From Hippopus hippopus (Eukaryota; Mollusca; Bivalvia; Cardiida; Cardiidae), in assembly GCA_946811185.2 (NCBI GenBank), contig OX328111.1:39668388-39732387 (forward strand): 64,000 nt of DNA, read 5' to 3'. The notes under the pieces were generated by a model. That model was not told where the DNA came from. It did no database searches and saw only the letters and a program-made list of their open reading frames with translations. This document shows positions 45,855 through 55,620 of this stretch, in pieces (position 1 is the first letter of the stretch; each line of letters opens with the position of its first letter). A program made the position numbers and the translations under genes.

Positions 45855-46216
45855 ATCACCATCTCTATTATTACAACATAGATATCTCATTTAATGTAAT
45901 TTTTTTTTTATTTCCTTTATTGCTTTACGTCAGCAAATAAATGTGTTTGACTAGCACAAGTCATTTAAATTACTGACTAGAATAATATAATACTCAAGCT
46001 GACTAGACCATTTGCTTTGTGAAGATCTTGAGAAAGCAAAGCACCATTTTTCAATGAACATCAAAGGATAAGATAAGACTAACTGGATCCTTCCTTCAAT
46101 GCAGGTAACACTTATTAAAGCTATAGCTATAGATATTCAGTGCATTGACATTAGTTTCAACACAATACATGTAACTGTATTGTAAATCAATGCACTTCAT
46201 CAGCAACATTTTGAAA
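45855..46216. other. No feature recognised
   Basis: AT-rich, with no supported element or exon. Confidence 0.35.
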
Positions 46217-48297
46217 ACTAGAGGCCCTTGAGGGCCTGAAATCGCTCTACTGGCATTGATTTTGCTTTTTTGCTAGCATACACTATGAATTCATGATGCA
46301 AAAAGAAAAAAAAAAGAAAAAAAAAACACACACAAAAATGTGTTCTTGCAACTGGGCTTGAATCCACTAAGACAGCATAAGTAGGCATGGTGAATTGAAC
46401 AAACAGTGAAAAAAAATGAAGTGCAATTTCTCAAAACTAAATGTTTGGAATCCAGCTAAATTTGATAGGGTTTGAGTACGCCTTGTATTAAACAATTCTA
46501 GCAAATTTAAAAACAAGAGGGCCATGATGGCCCTGTATTGCTCCACTGGCTAATACGTAAAATCCCTACATGCCAAACATTACAATACTTGGCCAATTGG
46601 TTTTGAACATAAGACCCCTGAGACAGGACTAAAATTGGTAGCCCTAGTTCTTATGGTTAGTAACAAGAAGATTTCTACAGATTTCACTATATAAGCCCGT
46701 GTAAAACTTCTGACCCCTGGGGATGAATCAAATTCGACCCTAGGGCTATAATTTATGCACTCTTGGTGAAGGCCCACTAGATAAAGCTACATGCAAAATT
46801 TGGTAGCACTAGGCTTTATGACTAAGTACAGGGAGATTTCTTAAGTTTTCTCTATATAAGCCCATGTAAAACTTGTGACCCCCAGGGCTGGGCCAATTTT
46901 GACCCCAGGGCTATAATTTGGGCACTCTTGGTAGAGGCCCACTAGATAAAGCCATATGCAAAATTTGGTAGCCCTAGGCCGTATGGCTAGGTACAGGGAG
47001 ATTTCTAAAGTATTCCCTATATAAGCCCATGTAAAACTTGTGACCCCCGGGGTGGGGTCAAATTTGACCCAAGGGCTATAATTTGGGCACTCTTGGTAGA
47101 GGCCCACTAGATAAAGCCACATGCAAAATTTGGTAACCCTAGGCCTCATTGCTAGGTACAGGAAGATTTCTAAAGTTTTCTCTATATAAGCCTATGTAAA
47201 ACTTGTGACCCCCGGGGCAGAGTCAAATTTGACCCCAGGGCTATAATTTGAAGAAACTTGATAGAGGCTCACTAGATAAAGCTACATGCCAAATTTGGTA
47301 GCCCTATGCCTTATGGTTTCAGACAAGAAGATTTTCAAAGATTTCCAATATTTTTAAGTTTTGTTGCCATGGCAACCACAGTTTTTGAAGGAATCAGATT
47401 CTTTCAAGAAATTCTGAAGAGGACCATGGCAGGATCATTTCTGTGAAGTTTCATCAAAATTGGATGGGTAGTTTCAGAGAAGAAGATGTTTAAAAAAAAA
47501 GTTAACGCACGGATGGACGGACGGACGGATGCACGACGGACACCGGGCCATGACATAAGCCCGCTGGCCTTCGGCCAGTGGAGCTAGACTTATATAATGT
47601 GGACTTTTTGAGTAAATGATACTAAGTCATCAAATGGCAGCTTGTCCTGAACAGTTTACTAGATTTTCTTCACTTTTAACAGAGTTCAATCCCTTGATGA
47701 ACCAAATAATCTTTGCAAGTTTCAAAAAAATTGGATCAACACTGTGAACTTCATTGCCTAAACAAGAAATGGAAATTTTCAACTTTGAATGGCTACTTTT
47801 TCCATACTGATGGTCAGATTTTTTTTCAAATCTATAGGATTCAAGCTGTTGATGATACAAAGCAACTGTGCAAGTTTCATGAAAATTCAACCACAAATGC
47901 TGCCTTCATTGCATACACAAGAAATGGAAATTTTCAACTTGAAATGGCTACTTTTCCCATACTCTTTGTTGGATTTTTTTTCAAAATCAATAGGGTTGAA
48001 GCTATTGATGAGATGAACAAACTGCAAGTTTCACCACAAATGCAGACTTTATTGCGTAAACAAGAAATAGAAATTTTCAACTTGAAATGGCTACTTTTCC
48101 CATACTTTTAGTTGGATTTTTTTTCAAAATCAATAGGGTTGAAGATATTGATGAGATAAACAAACTGTGCAAGTTTCACGAAAATCTGACTACAAATGCA
48201 GACTTTATCACGTAAACAAGAAAAAGACTAACGGACGGACGGACGACAGAAACCACGCCATGACATAAGCTCTGCTGGCCTTCAGCCAGTAGAGCTA
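46217..48297 (+). mobile_element. Helentron-like element Z, interrupted by X2
   Basis: Head: palindrome GAGGCCCTTGAGGGCCT, then ATCGCTCTACTGGC. Tail: ACGGACGGACGGACGACAG, hairpin CTGGCCTTCAGCCAG and AGAGC. The head CTCTACTGGC pairs exactly with the tail GCCAGTAGAG. The core (47690-48220) is three to four ~135-bp repeats containing AAGAAATGGAAATTTTCAAC. X2 (46512-47586) sits between head and core. Open frames in the core exist only because the repeats are short of stops. Confidence 0.75.
46512..47586 (+). mobile_element. Helentron-like element X2, nested in Z
   Basis: Head: AAGAGGGCCATGATGGCCCT then GCTCCACTGGC. Four ~170-bp core repeats start near 46690, 46860, 47030 and 47190. Tail: ACGGACGGACGGATGC, CTGGCCTTCGGCCAG and TGGAGC. 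It is the uninterrupted counterpart of X1 across the Y1 insertion point (CAATATTTTTAAGTTTTGTT, 47348-47367). Confidence 0.85.
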
Positions 48298-49342
48298 AAA
48301 ATAGGAGTTTTGATGAAAAATATAGGATATGGGCACCAAATATAGGAATATATAGGAAGCTCAGAAAAAATAGGAAAAATAGGAACACTGGGCAAACTGA
48401 GATGTTCCAATAAATCCCAAAAATCCAGTTGAATGCCATGTTAACCCCTAGAGCAGACTTCCTGAAATACCGTCGGTCTGCCGGTCATGTTAGGTAAAAC
48501 TGAAAGCAGTCGGATAAATAAGCAGCAGAATACAGGACCGACTGATCGACAAAATTTAGCTGTACTCTTAACATGAAATAACATACCGTAAAAAGTAAAC
48601 AAAAACAGTTTTCCCATTTTAAAACGGAAAGTACTTTGAGGAAAATTCCCAACAGCAGCATTTCAGATATACATAGGCAATATATCGGTTATGTAAACTA
48701 ATGTTCATCACAGAACAATCCGAATGACCACTTTTATTTTCCCGCTTCCAGGAATTATTCTATTCCATGATTGGCCAGTGTTCTGCCAAGGCCTCGCATT
48801 TGTGATTTTCTCACTAAAAAATTAAAAATATTGCAGAAAAATTTGAAACAAGGGGATTCCTGTCGCATATCAAAATTTGGGGAATCAGCCGCGTAACTTT
48901 TACAATTTAGTGTTTTTCATGGGTGCCAAAGGTGCGTATATTTGATTGGACACAGACCGAAAAGATCAACCAAGTATAGATCATGTACTTTACTGTCATG
49001 AAGTAGTTTCTTCTGCAATCTCATTCGGAGAATGGTTATGTCGCCATGGCGGAAAAGCCACGTATTATCCTAAGCTTCTCTGGTCAGCCAAAGCATGCCA
49101 ACAATCAGAGCTCAAAGTCCGATAATGTTCTGATGCCTAGTACTCTTCCCACTTAATCAACATTGTTGGAAGATAGTAAAAAATACCTGTATGACAGTTA
49201 GTATTAAAAGAATATGATCGTAACCGCAACTTTATGGGTTGTAAAATGTGTTTAATCAAAAAGTACGCATTTACTAAAAAAAGGTAACTACAGAACTAGG
49301 GCCTACTACTCTTATGTATGACTACCTTCAGTCTGAAGGTTT
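48298..49342. other. No clear gene; one small ATG frame
   Basis: At 49045 a good-context ATG (GTCGCCATGGCGG) opens a 36-codon frame (MAEKPRIILSFSGQPKHA..) ending at TAA. It could be a first exon or a chance frame. The rest is unassigned. Confidence 0.25.
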
Positions 49343-49430
49343 GCTCCGATGTTATTTTTGTGACTGGGTCTCCGCATCTAGCCAAGAAACAATCACAAAA
49401 ATAACATCAGAGCTAGTCCCCGAATCGGGG
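49323..49430 (+). ncRNA. Cluster of three hairpins; possible small-RNA precursor
   Basis: In 108 bp there are three separate palindromes: CCTTCAGTCTGAAGG (49325-49339), arms 49343-49363 and 49393-49413 (GCTCCGATGTTATTTTTGTG against CACAAAAATAACATCAGAGC, one mismatch, ~29-nt loop), and TCCCCGAATCGGGGA (49417-49431). The middle stem has the length of a microRNA precursor, but transcription is unknown. Confidence 0.3.
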
Positions 49431-51257
49431 ATAATGTACGACGTGCAGAGAATGTCTATCGTAGATCAGTCGCCTTGGCAGAGTCTTTTCAGGGGGATAT
49501 TAAGAAAAGTCTCAATGAGAAATAATCAGCTGTGTTACTTGCATTTTAATCCATATTTTGGCTAGTGAAAGAGAACATAGCAATAATGAATATGGGTACT
49601 GGGGAACTACTTTCAATTTCTTAGATTTAAACTATTTTAATACATTCTAAATTGTGTCCCCAAATTTTTAACAAGAGCTGTCGTAGACGGATTATGCTTC
49701 TCGAACAGGTCTCTGTTTAGGAAAGTGAAGGCTGTCAGTAAATGGTTAGTCAGGGTAGAGGAGGGTGGGGGTGAAACAGGCTACTTATGTTTGGTCCCGT
49801 CTGCCAAACTGCATTTGCCAATGTTCAAATAATTAAATAAAGAAGGGGAACAACTCCTTTGGAACAGTGGAGTAAAACTTCCTGTCAATGTGAAAAATCT
49901 GTAAATCAAACATTGCTATTATAGTAATGGCAAAATTGTCAAAATCAGATTAAACATTTATAAACTTCGTGTTTTGAGTTTGTCATTAGGCCCTGTTTTT
50001 CTATAACACAGCTTAGTATAAATAGGAAAGAATGAAACTAGAACTGTCACAAAAGTGCCACATACCTCCACAAAGCGCCATGTCACAGAACAGGTGTCAT
50101 TTTATATGTAACTGTTATGCTCCAGACCAAAAACAAAATTTAAAATTTACAAAGTGAAATAACTCTAAAACTAGTGGGAATAGAGTTATGTTTTTTGTAC
50201 ACAGCACTTCTCCTTAATGTGGTCTACCTCTATATGAAGTTTGAAGTCACTAGGTTTTATACTTTGGAAGTTATGCCACAAACAAAAATCTAAAGTTAAA
50301 ATTTACAATGGGCAATAACTCTAAAAATAGTTGGAATAGAGTTATGGTTTTTGTACACTGCACTTCTCGTTAATGTAGTCTATCTATATATAAATTTTTA
50401 AGTTACTAATTTTTATACTTGGGAAGTTATGCCCCTGACAAAAATTTAAAGTTAGATTTACAAAGGGCAATAACCCCAAAAAATAGTTGGGATAGAGTTA
50501 CGGTTCTTGTACACTGCACTTCTCCTTAATGGGCTATCTGTATATGAAGTTTGAAGTTAATAGCTTTTTTACTTTGGAAGTTATGCCCCGGACAAAAATT
50601 TTAAGTTAAAATTTACAAAGATTAATAACCCCAAAAGTTATGCCCTGGACCAAAAGAAAAAAACCAAGTTAAAACTTACAAAGGGCAATAACTCTAAATA
50701 TAGTGGGAATAGAGTTATGGTTCTTTTACATTGCACTTCTCCTTAATGGGCTATCTGTATATGAAGTTTGAAATTACTAGCTTTTTTACTTTGGAAATTA
50801 TGCCCTGGACAAAAATTTTAAGTTGAAATTTACAAAGGTTAATAACCTTAAAAGTTATGCCCTGGACAAAAAAAAACAAAGTTAAAACTTACAAAGGGCA
50901 ATAACTATAAATATAGTGTGAATAGAGTTATGGTTCTTCTTTACTGCACTTCTCCTGAATGTGGCCTATCTGTATATGAAGTTTGAAATTACTAGCTTTT
51001 TTACTTTGAAAGTTATGCCCCAGACAAAAATATAAAGTTAAAATTTACAAAGGGCAATAACCCCAAAAATAGTTTGGATAAAGTTATGGTTGTTGTACAC
51101 CACACTGCTCCATTATGTGATCTATCTGTGTGTGAAGTTTGAAGTTACTAGCTTCTATACTTTTGAAGTTATGCCCCGGACAAAAATCCAAAGTTAAAAT
51201 TTACAAAGGGCAAAAAAAAAAGTGCGAATAGAGTTATGGTTCTTGTACACTACACTT

Positions 51258-51489
51258 TCTTACGAACAAAGTCCGTAACAAAGAAACAAATGAACAAATG
51301 CATAGCTGAAAATACAATCCGCATCTGGCAGGATTTGAATCCATGAAGGACAATTTTCCTCGTTTTTCGAGTTTTAAAAGACCAATACCATAACCACTGA
51401 GCCAAAGAGATATCTCTCCAACGCAGTGGTCAGGTATTGTATTTAAATCGGGACGAAGCTGTGCATGAAGGAGTGGTGTCCCGTAACAA
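51258..51489 (-). mobile_element. tRNA-derived SINE copy 2, inside W
   Basis: On the minus strand the A box is TGGCTCAGTGG and the B box GATTCAAATCC, with the loop CTTTTAA again. Head (CTCCTTCATGCACAGCTTCG) and tail (TTCAGCTATGCATTTGTTC) match the SINE at 42609. It interrupts the W core unit between TACACTACACTTT and TTTTCC. Confidence 0.8.
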
Positions 51490-51829
51490 CTTTTCCTTAA
51501 AGGGCAAATCCTAAAATATTTTGACCAGACTGTTTTTTTCCTTTAATCAGCTGCAAATGATGTCAGTTAAACATGTGTCTGCCATTTTTCATAAATACTA
51601 CCCTGTAACATGCCATAAACCACGGCCGAAATGTCACGCCGATATACAGCCCTAAAAATGGTACATGGCTTACTTCCCCTGATTCGCTTATCTCCCGTGC
51701 ATGTGTGACGTCATTGTCGAGTCAGTCTGTGTATACCGTCAGTAGACATAAAGTAGGAACGCGGATGATTGTATGCAGATATCTGAGTATTAACTGAGAA
51801 TTGAGCCAAAAAAAAGGTAAATTTTGCAG

Positions 51830-52187
51830 CCTATGGCTGCAATGTCAATTCGGGAACTCATAGAATTAGTATGTTCAAATTTCCGAAGGGATTAAAAAGG
51901 AGGAAACTATGGATTCAACGTTTAAACCGGGGCCGGACAGTAGCGACGGATTTTTTGCCATCGGTTCATTTGAAATTGTGTCTGAAATACTTCGATGACA
52001 GTTAGTTCTTAATAAGTCCAAAACTCGGAAAAGAAGTTGGTTATAGGAATTTTAGGCTGCGGTTAAAACCTGACGCTGTGCCGACATAATTCGAAACTCC
52101 GAGTCGAAAGGAGATAGGCCTTAAACCGAAACTCCGAAAGACAGACATTCCGCAACGGCAATTTCCAAACAGAAAATCCAACATGAA
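51830..52187 (+). pseudogene. THAP zinc-finger domain exon, broken
   Basis: TTTTGCAG (to 51829) is a plausible acceptor; the first Cys of the THAP C2CH motif would lie in a missing upstream exon. The frame reads AYGCNVNSGTHRISMFKFPK, GLKRRKLWIQRLNRG, VATDFLPSVHLKLCLKYFDD. The AYGC, FKFP, W and LC-x2-(H)-F positions fit the THAP consensus. The zinc-ligand His is Tyr (TAC at 51988-51990). Then come TAG (52003), a conserved stretch FLISPKLGKEVGYRNFRLRL, KPDAVPT, TAA (52087) and FETPSRKE. THAP domains bind DNA in host regulators and in some transposases. Its place inside a TTAA-flanked element suggests transposon origin. Confidence 0.75.
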
Positions 52188-52317
52188 GTAGGTAATTTCT
52201 TTTTTTCTTGAAATTGAATACATGAAATGTTATTCGTACTATTTTACCCTTTTCTACATTATCGCTTCATTCTGAACAAAGGAGAAATTGTTGCCGTTTT
52301 CTCCCTATTCCAAATGA

Positions 52318-52529
52318 TCTCAACATTTAACAAAATTACAGATTCATCCAAATTCATAACATAAATTTTGCAAATAACAAAGTCGACATTGTTCAAATGA
52401 TGTAAACTTTCAAGGGATAATAATCATTCTTTGAAGAGCAAACATCATTTTCTTCCCACACTGTTTTTCAAACACTCTTTCTTTGGGTATTGGAAACCAG
52501 ATCTAGGGTTTGTATGGTAAAGGGTGAAG
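52318..52529 (-). mobile_element. M1 MITE, degraded
   Basis: ACAAAATTACAGATTCATCC, AACATTTTCTTCCC-like arm remnants (CATCATTTTCTTCCCACACTG) and GTTTGTATGGTAAAGGGT at the right end match a reverse M1. Confidence 0.55.
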
Positions 52530-52565
52530 TCAGTATCTGGCTACCCCTAGTCATGGTCATAAATG

Positions 52566-53177
52566 TTAAAGGCTTGGTCAGACCGGCTAACGGATATGTA
52601 ACGGGGGGAAACGGACAAAAACATGCAGAATTTGGTTATCCGGTGACAAAATTCATCTCCTCTGCCGCTCGAGGCTCACGCGATCGGTGTGTGGAGCGAG
52701 GAAGCCACACAATGACCGCACGAGTACCGCACATGTAACGGAAAAAAACGCACGTTTAACGGATATGTACAGGATAACAAACAGTCTATTAACGGATATC
52801 ACCGTACGAGTAAGGGACTTGTACCGGATAAAACGGAAGTGCAACGCACGAGAACCGGACAAAACGTACGATGAACGGAAATGTACCGAACACCAACGTA
52901 CGAGGAACGTACTGGTCACGTGACATGCCGAGGGTATAAATTGTCAGATGTATCCAAAGTCTATCATTTGCATGTCTCTGTCCGTTTTGTCCGGTGGAAA
53001 GTTTTGAACATGCTCAAAACTTCCCACCGGACGGAACGGACATCGCCGGACATCGCCGGACAAGTAGCGGATTCACCGGATGAGAAACGGACACAAAACG
53101 GATACGAACGGACACGAACGGATAAAATGATTTTTTATCCGTTACTCGTCCGTTAGCTCGGTGTGACCAAGGCTTAA
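52566..53177. mobile_element. TTAA-flanked MITE full of CGGA motifs
   Basis: TTAA-AGGCTTGGTCAGACCGG at the left and, inverted, TTAA-GCCTTGGTCACACCGAG at the right; both continue CTAACGGA. The interior has many short ACGGA, CCGGA and GTACNNGGA motifs in both orientations, unlike anything nearby. Open frames of 80-90 codons within it follow from the low stop frequency of these motifs. The TTAA target fits a Kolobok- or piggyBac-type MITE. Confidence 0.85.
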
Positions 53178-53582
53178 TTCATCACAGACCAGTTGAAACA
53201 ATACAGGAAATGATTACATAACATTTGCATATCTCACCCCTTTACACTGTAATGTTTCTTTGTGACAGTAAACCCATGTTACAGCTTTTATCCCATACAC
53301 TACTTCCCTTTGAAAAATGATTTGACAACTTACATGCATTTTGAACAAATTTTGAATTCTATCTATACAATTTTGATTTGTGGATATTTCCTTTTTCCTA
53401 TCCATATTATGTCTTCTAGACAGGCTACTGAGAAAAATGTTTTGAACATGTCAGTATGAAAATTTTGAAATTGCACATTTGACACAGGTATTTTCTCTGA
53501 TAATCAGACAAAAGTGAGAAAATTAAAAATACCACATTTTCTTTTTAAAATTAGGAAACAGAATGTTTTTGACCAGGCTCAC
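53178..53582. other. No feature recognised
   Basis: AT-rich filler inside the 4.3-kb transposon. Confidence 0.3.
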
Positions 53583-53812
53583 AGACCAATTCTTTTACCT
53601 CAAAATTCTGACCTTCAACCACCCTAATGGAGAAGGCTTTTGAGGACAGGGTGAAAAAAGGAATAAGTCCTTATACCCAGAGTTATCTTCTTTTCCTACA
53701 ATTTTTTCTACCCTCAAACCTATTGTCAAGGCCACATTTGATCTGTGGTCTGCAAATACTTTCGGTGTTGAGTGAACAAGTCTAAAGTTTTGCCATCTGT
53801 GTAAGGGTCTAG
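53583..53812 (+). mobile_element. M1 MITE, heavily degraded
   Basis: CTTCAACCACCCTAATGGAG, GGTGAAAAAAGGAATAAG and GTGGTCTGCAAATAC with ACAAGTCTAAAGTTTTG keep the M1 order. The palindrome and TTAA sites are lost. Confidence 0.5.
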
Positions 53813-53918
53813 CCTAACCCTAACCCAAATGATAAAAAAATTAGAATATTTCAAATCCACAGCATTTAAATATGACCGATAAAATGTGATTGTTTATTGG
53901 AATTTAGTTTAACTTAGT

Positions 53919-54154
53919 TTAACCCTTTACCAAACAATCCTTTGTTTTAACAACCCTGGTGAAGAAAGAAAAACCTTTTGAAAACATTGTGGATAAAGGA
54001 GAAAATGCTGGTAGCCAGTACTTTCTCCTTTTTTCTACAATGTTTTCTACCCCATCAAAGACAAGTCCAATCATGTGAGTAAAATTTAATTTGTTGACTC
54101 CAAATGCTTTCAATTCGGTTGAGTCAATAAATTTGACGTTTGGTAACAATTTAA
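53919..54154 (+). mobile_element. M1 palindromic MITE
   Basis: TTAACCCTTTACCAAACAATCC at the left and GTTTGGTAACAATTTAA at the right. The palindrome has mismatches (GGTAGCCAGTACTTTC). Confidence 0.85.
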
Positions 54155-54267
54155 ACATGTATTTTACATCTCTTGAGAAACAAGTTCATAAAACTCGTAC
54201 TAATCTCTTTGGATACTGCTTCCTGGGAACTAAACCAGAACTCGTGCCCAATGTGTGGGATTTATAT

Positions 54268-54497
54268 TTAACCCTTTACCAATCAATCCCTAGTTTTTAC
54301 GACCCTGAGACAGAGGCCTTTTAAAAACATTGTAGGAAAAGGAGATAATGCTTGTAGCCAGCATTTTCTCCTTTTACCACAATGTTTTCTGCTCTGGAAA
54401 CAAATTTCAATTTTTGAAATATTTAACTTTATTTTGTCGTCTGCAAGTGATTTCAATTTGGACCTGTTTAATATTTTGTCATTTGGTAAAGAGTTAA
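54268..54497 (+). mobile_element. M1 palindromic MITE
   Basis: TTAACCCTTTACCAATCAATCC at the left and TTTGGTAAAGAGTTAA at the right. The palindrome has GATAATGCTTGTAGCCAGC in its centre. Confidence 0.85.
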
Positions 54498-54603
54498 AAA
54501 TAGAAAATATTGTGGATAAAGGACCTATTGATAGTTGCCAGCTCTTTCTATGTTTTTACAATGAATCTGAAGTCGCCTATACTGCAATTTGACTGGAATG
54601 TCA

Positions 54604-54720
54604 GTGTTAACCACTCAGTCCCTAGTAGACCAATTTGAGACTTACCCAAATTGAAAAAATTTGCATAAGACAAACAAGAACTGAACAAATTTACACTATC
54701 CTTTCCCACGGCTTACAATT
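54604..54720 (-). mobile_element. M1 fragment
   Basis: GTTAACCACTCAGTCC then ACTTACCCAAATTG and ATTTGCATAAGACAAAC recall M1 ends. The rest is absent. Confidence 0.35.
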
Positions 54721-55419
54721 CAGAGTTTAAGACTTTCACAGAGAAGCTCTATATGGAACATACAATAGCTATACATGTATGATAAATTTTTGCATTGAAT
54801 GGATCATGTGGACAAGGTAAACAGCAAAAAAGTATTTCACACAGGTAGGTCCCCTCTCCCTCTCTCTGATGTTCATGTATTTCTGTATGGTAAGAAATAC
54901 AACTAAAATAATTTTCAAAATAATTTTGAGAATTAACTCTTAATAATCTCGGAACATATTCTTTTATCAAATTTCATGCTGGTTAACAGCATTTCAAAAT
55001 ATTCTTATTCTCATGAAAATCGTGATTTATTGTGTAACCCTTCACCCATGAGAGAATAAACTTGTACCCGTCAATGTTTACAGAATTCTTTACAAGGTAC
55101 AAATATCAACAAGGATCCATCAACAAATAGTTAGAACTAACATCTCACGATTATCAATCGTAAAAGTCAAGAAAAAGGTTATTTGACATGAACCTAAAGT
55201 GTCGGGGAAATGTCTTCAAAAGTGTCGAGGAACTGTCTTGTCGTGGAACTGTCTTGAAACCGTCCCTTTTTTTTTTGTTTAATTCCGCCCGTTAATCTAC
55301 TGAAAATGCTTCACGTGAAACAAAGTTTATGCCATACACTTAATTCTATCATGTATAGAGTAATATTTCTGTAAGCGAAGTTCGCTGGGTAACAGACGTA
55401 TTTCAGTAGCGCGCAATAC
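54721..55419. other. Mostly unassigned; short GTCTTG triplet repeat
   Basis: Three imperfect copies of a ~18-23-bp sequence (TGTCGGGGAAATGTCTT, TGTCGAGGAACTGTCTT, TCGTGGAACTGTCTT) lie at 55200-55258, followed by a T run. Nothing else is supported. Confidence 0.4.
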
Positions 55420-55620
55420 TCAACACGTTGAAAAGTCCGGCACAACATCATCATTTTCATCATCAGTGGGCGAAAAGTTACTTTTATCCTCCTCATCAGA
55501 ATCTTAATAAGTTTCTTTAAAAACTGGCTCGTACATGTACGGCCTTTCCGGCCCAGAATCATCTATTTCTCCTTCTTCAATATCGCTCAGTTCACTATCA
55601 TAAACAAGTCCATATTGAAA
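55420..55620 (-). pseudogene. Acidic reading frame, broken
   Basis: Read on the minus strand from ~55620: FQYGLVYDSELSDIEEGEI, DDSGPERPYMYEPVFKETY, stop, DSDEEDKSNFSPTDDENDD, VVPDFSTC, stop. An N-terminal stretch rich in Asp/Glu around a PYMYEP motif recalls the starts of some invertebrate proteins with a P2X7-type C-terminal domain; that is a recollection, not a match I could test. It lies inside the 4.3-kb transposon on the strand opposite to the THAP exon, so the two would converge. Confidence 0.35.

Noticed and set aside
45396..48396. A 3-kb element bounded by TGCCCAGTG / CACTGGGCA
   Set aside because: Only nine bases match, flanks show no target duplication, and the interior near the two ends does not pair. 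Too weak to call.
52490..53156. Several 78-91-codon frames on both strands
   Set aside because: They lie in the CGGA-rich MITE, where repeated short motifs avoid stop codons; overlapping frames on both strands are equally open.
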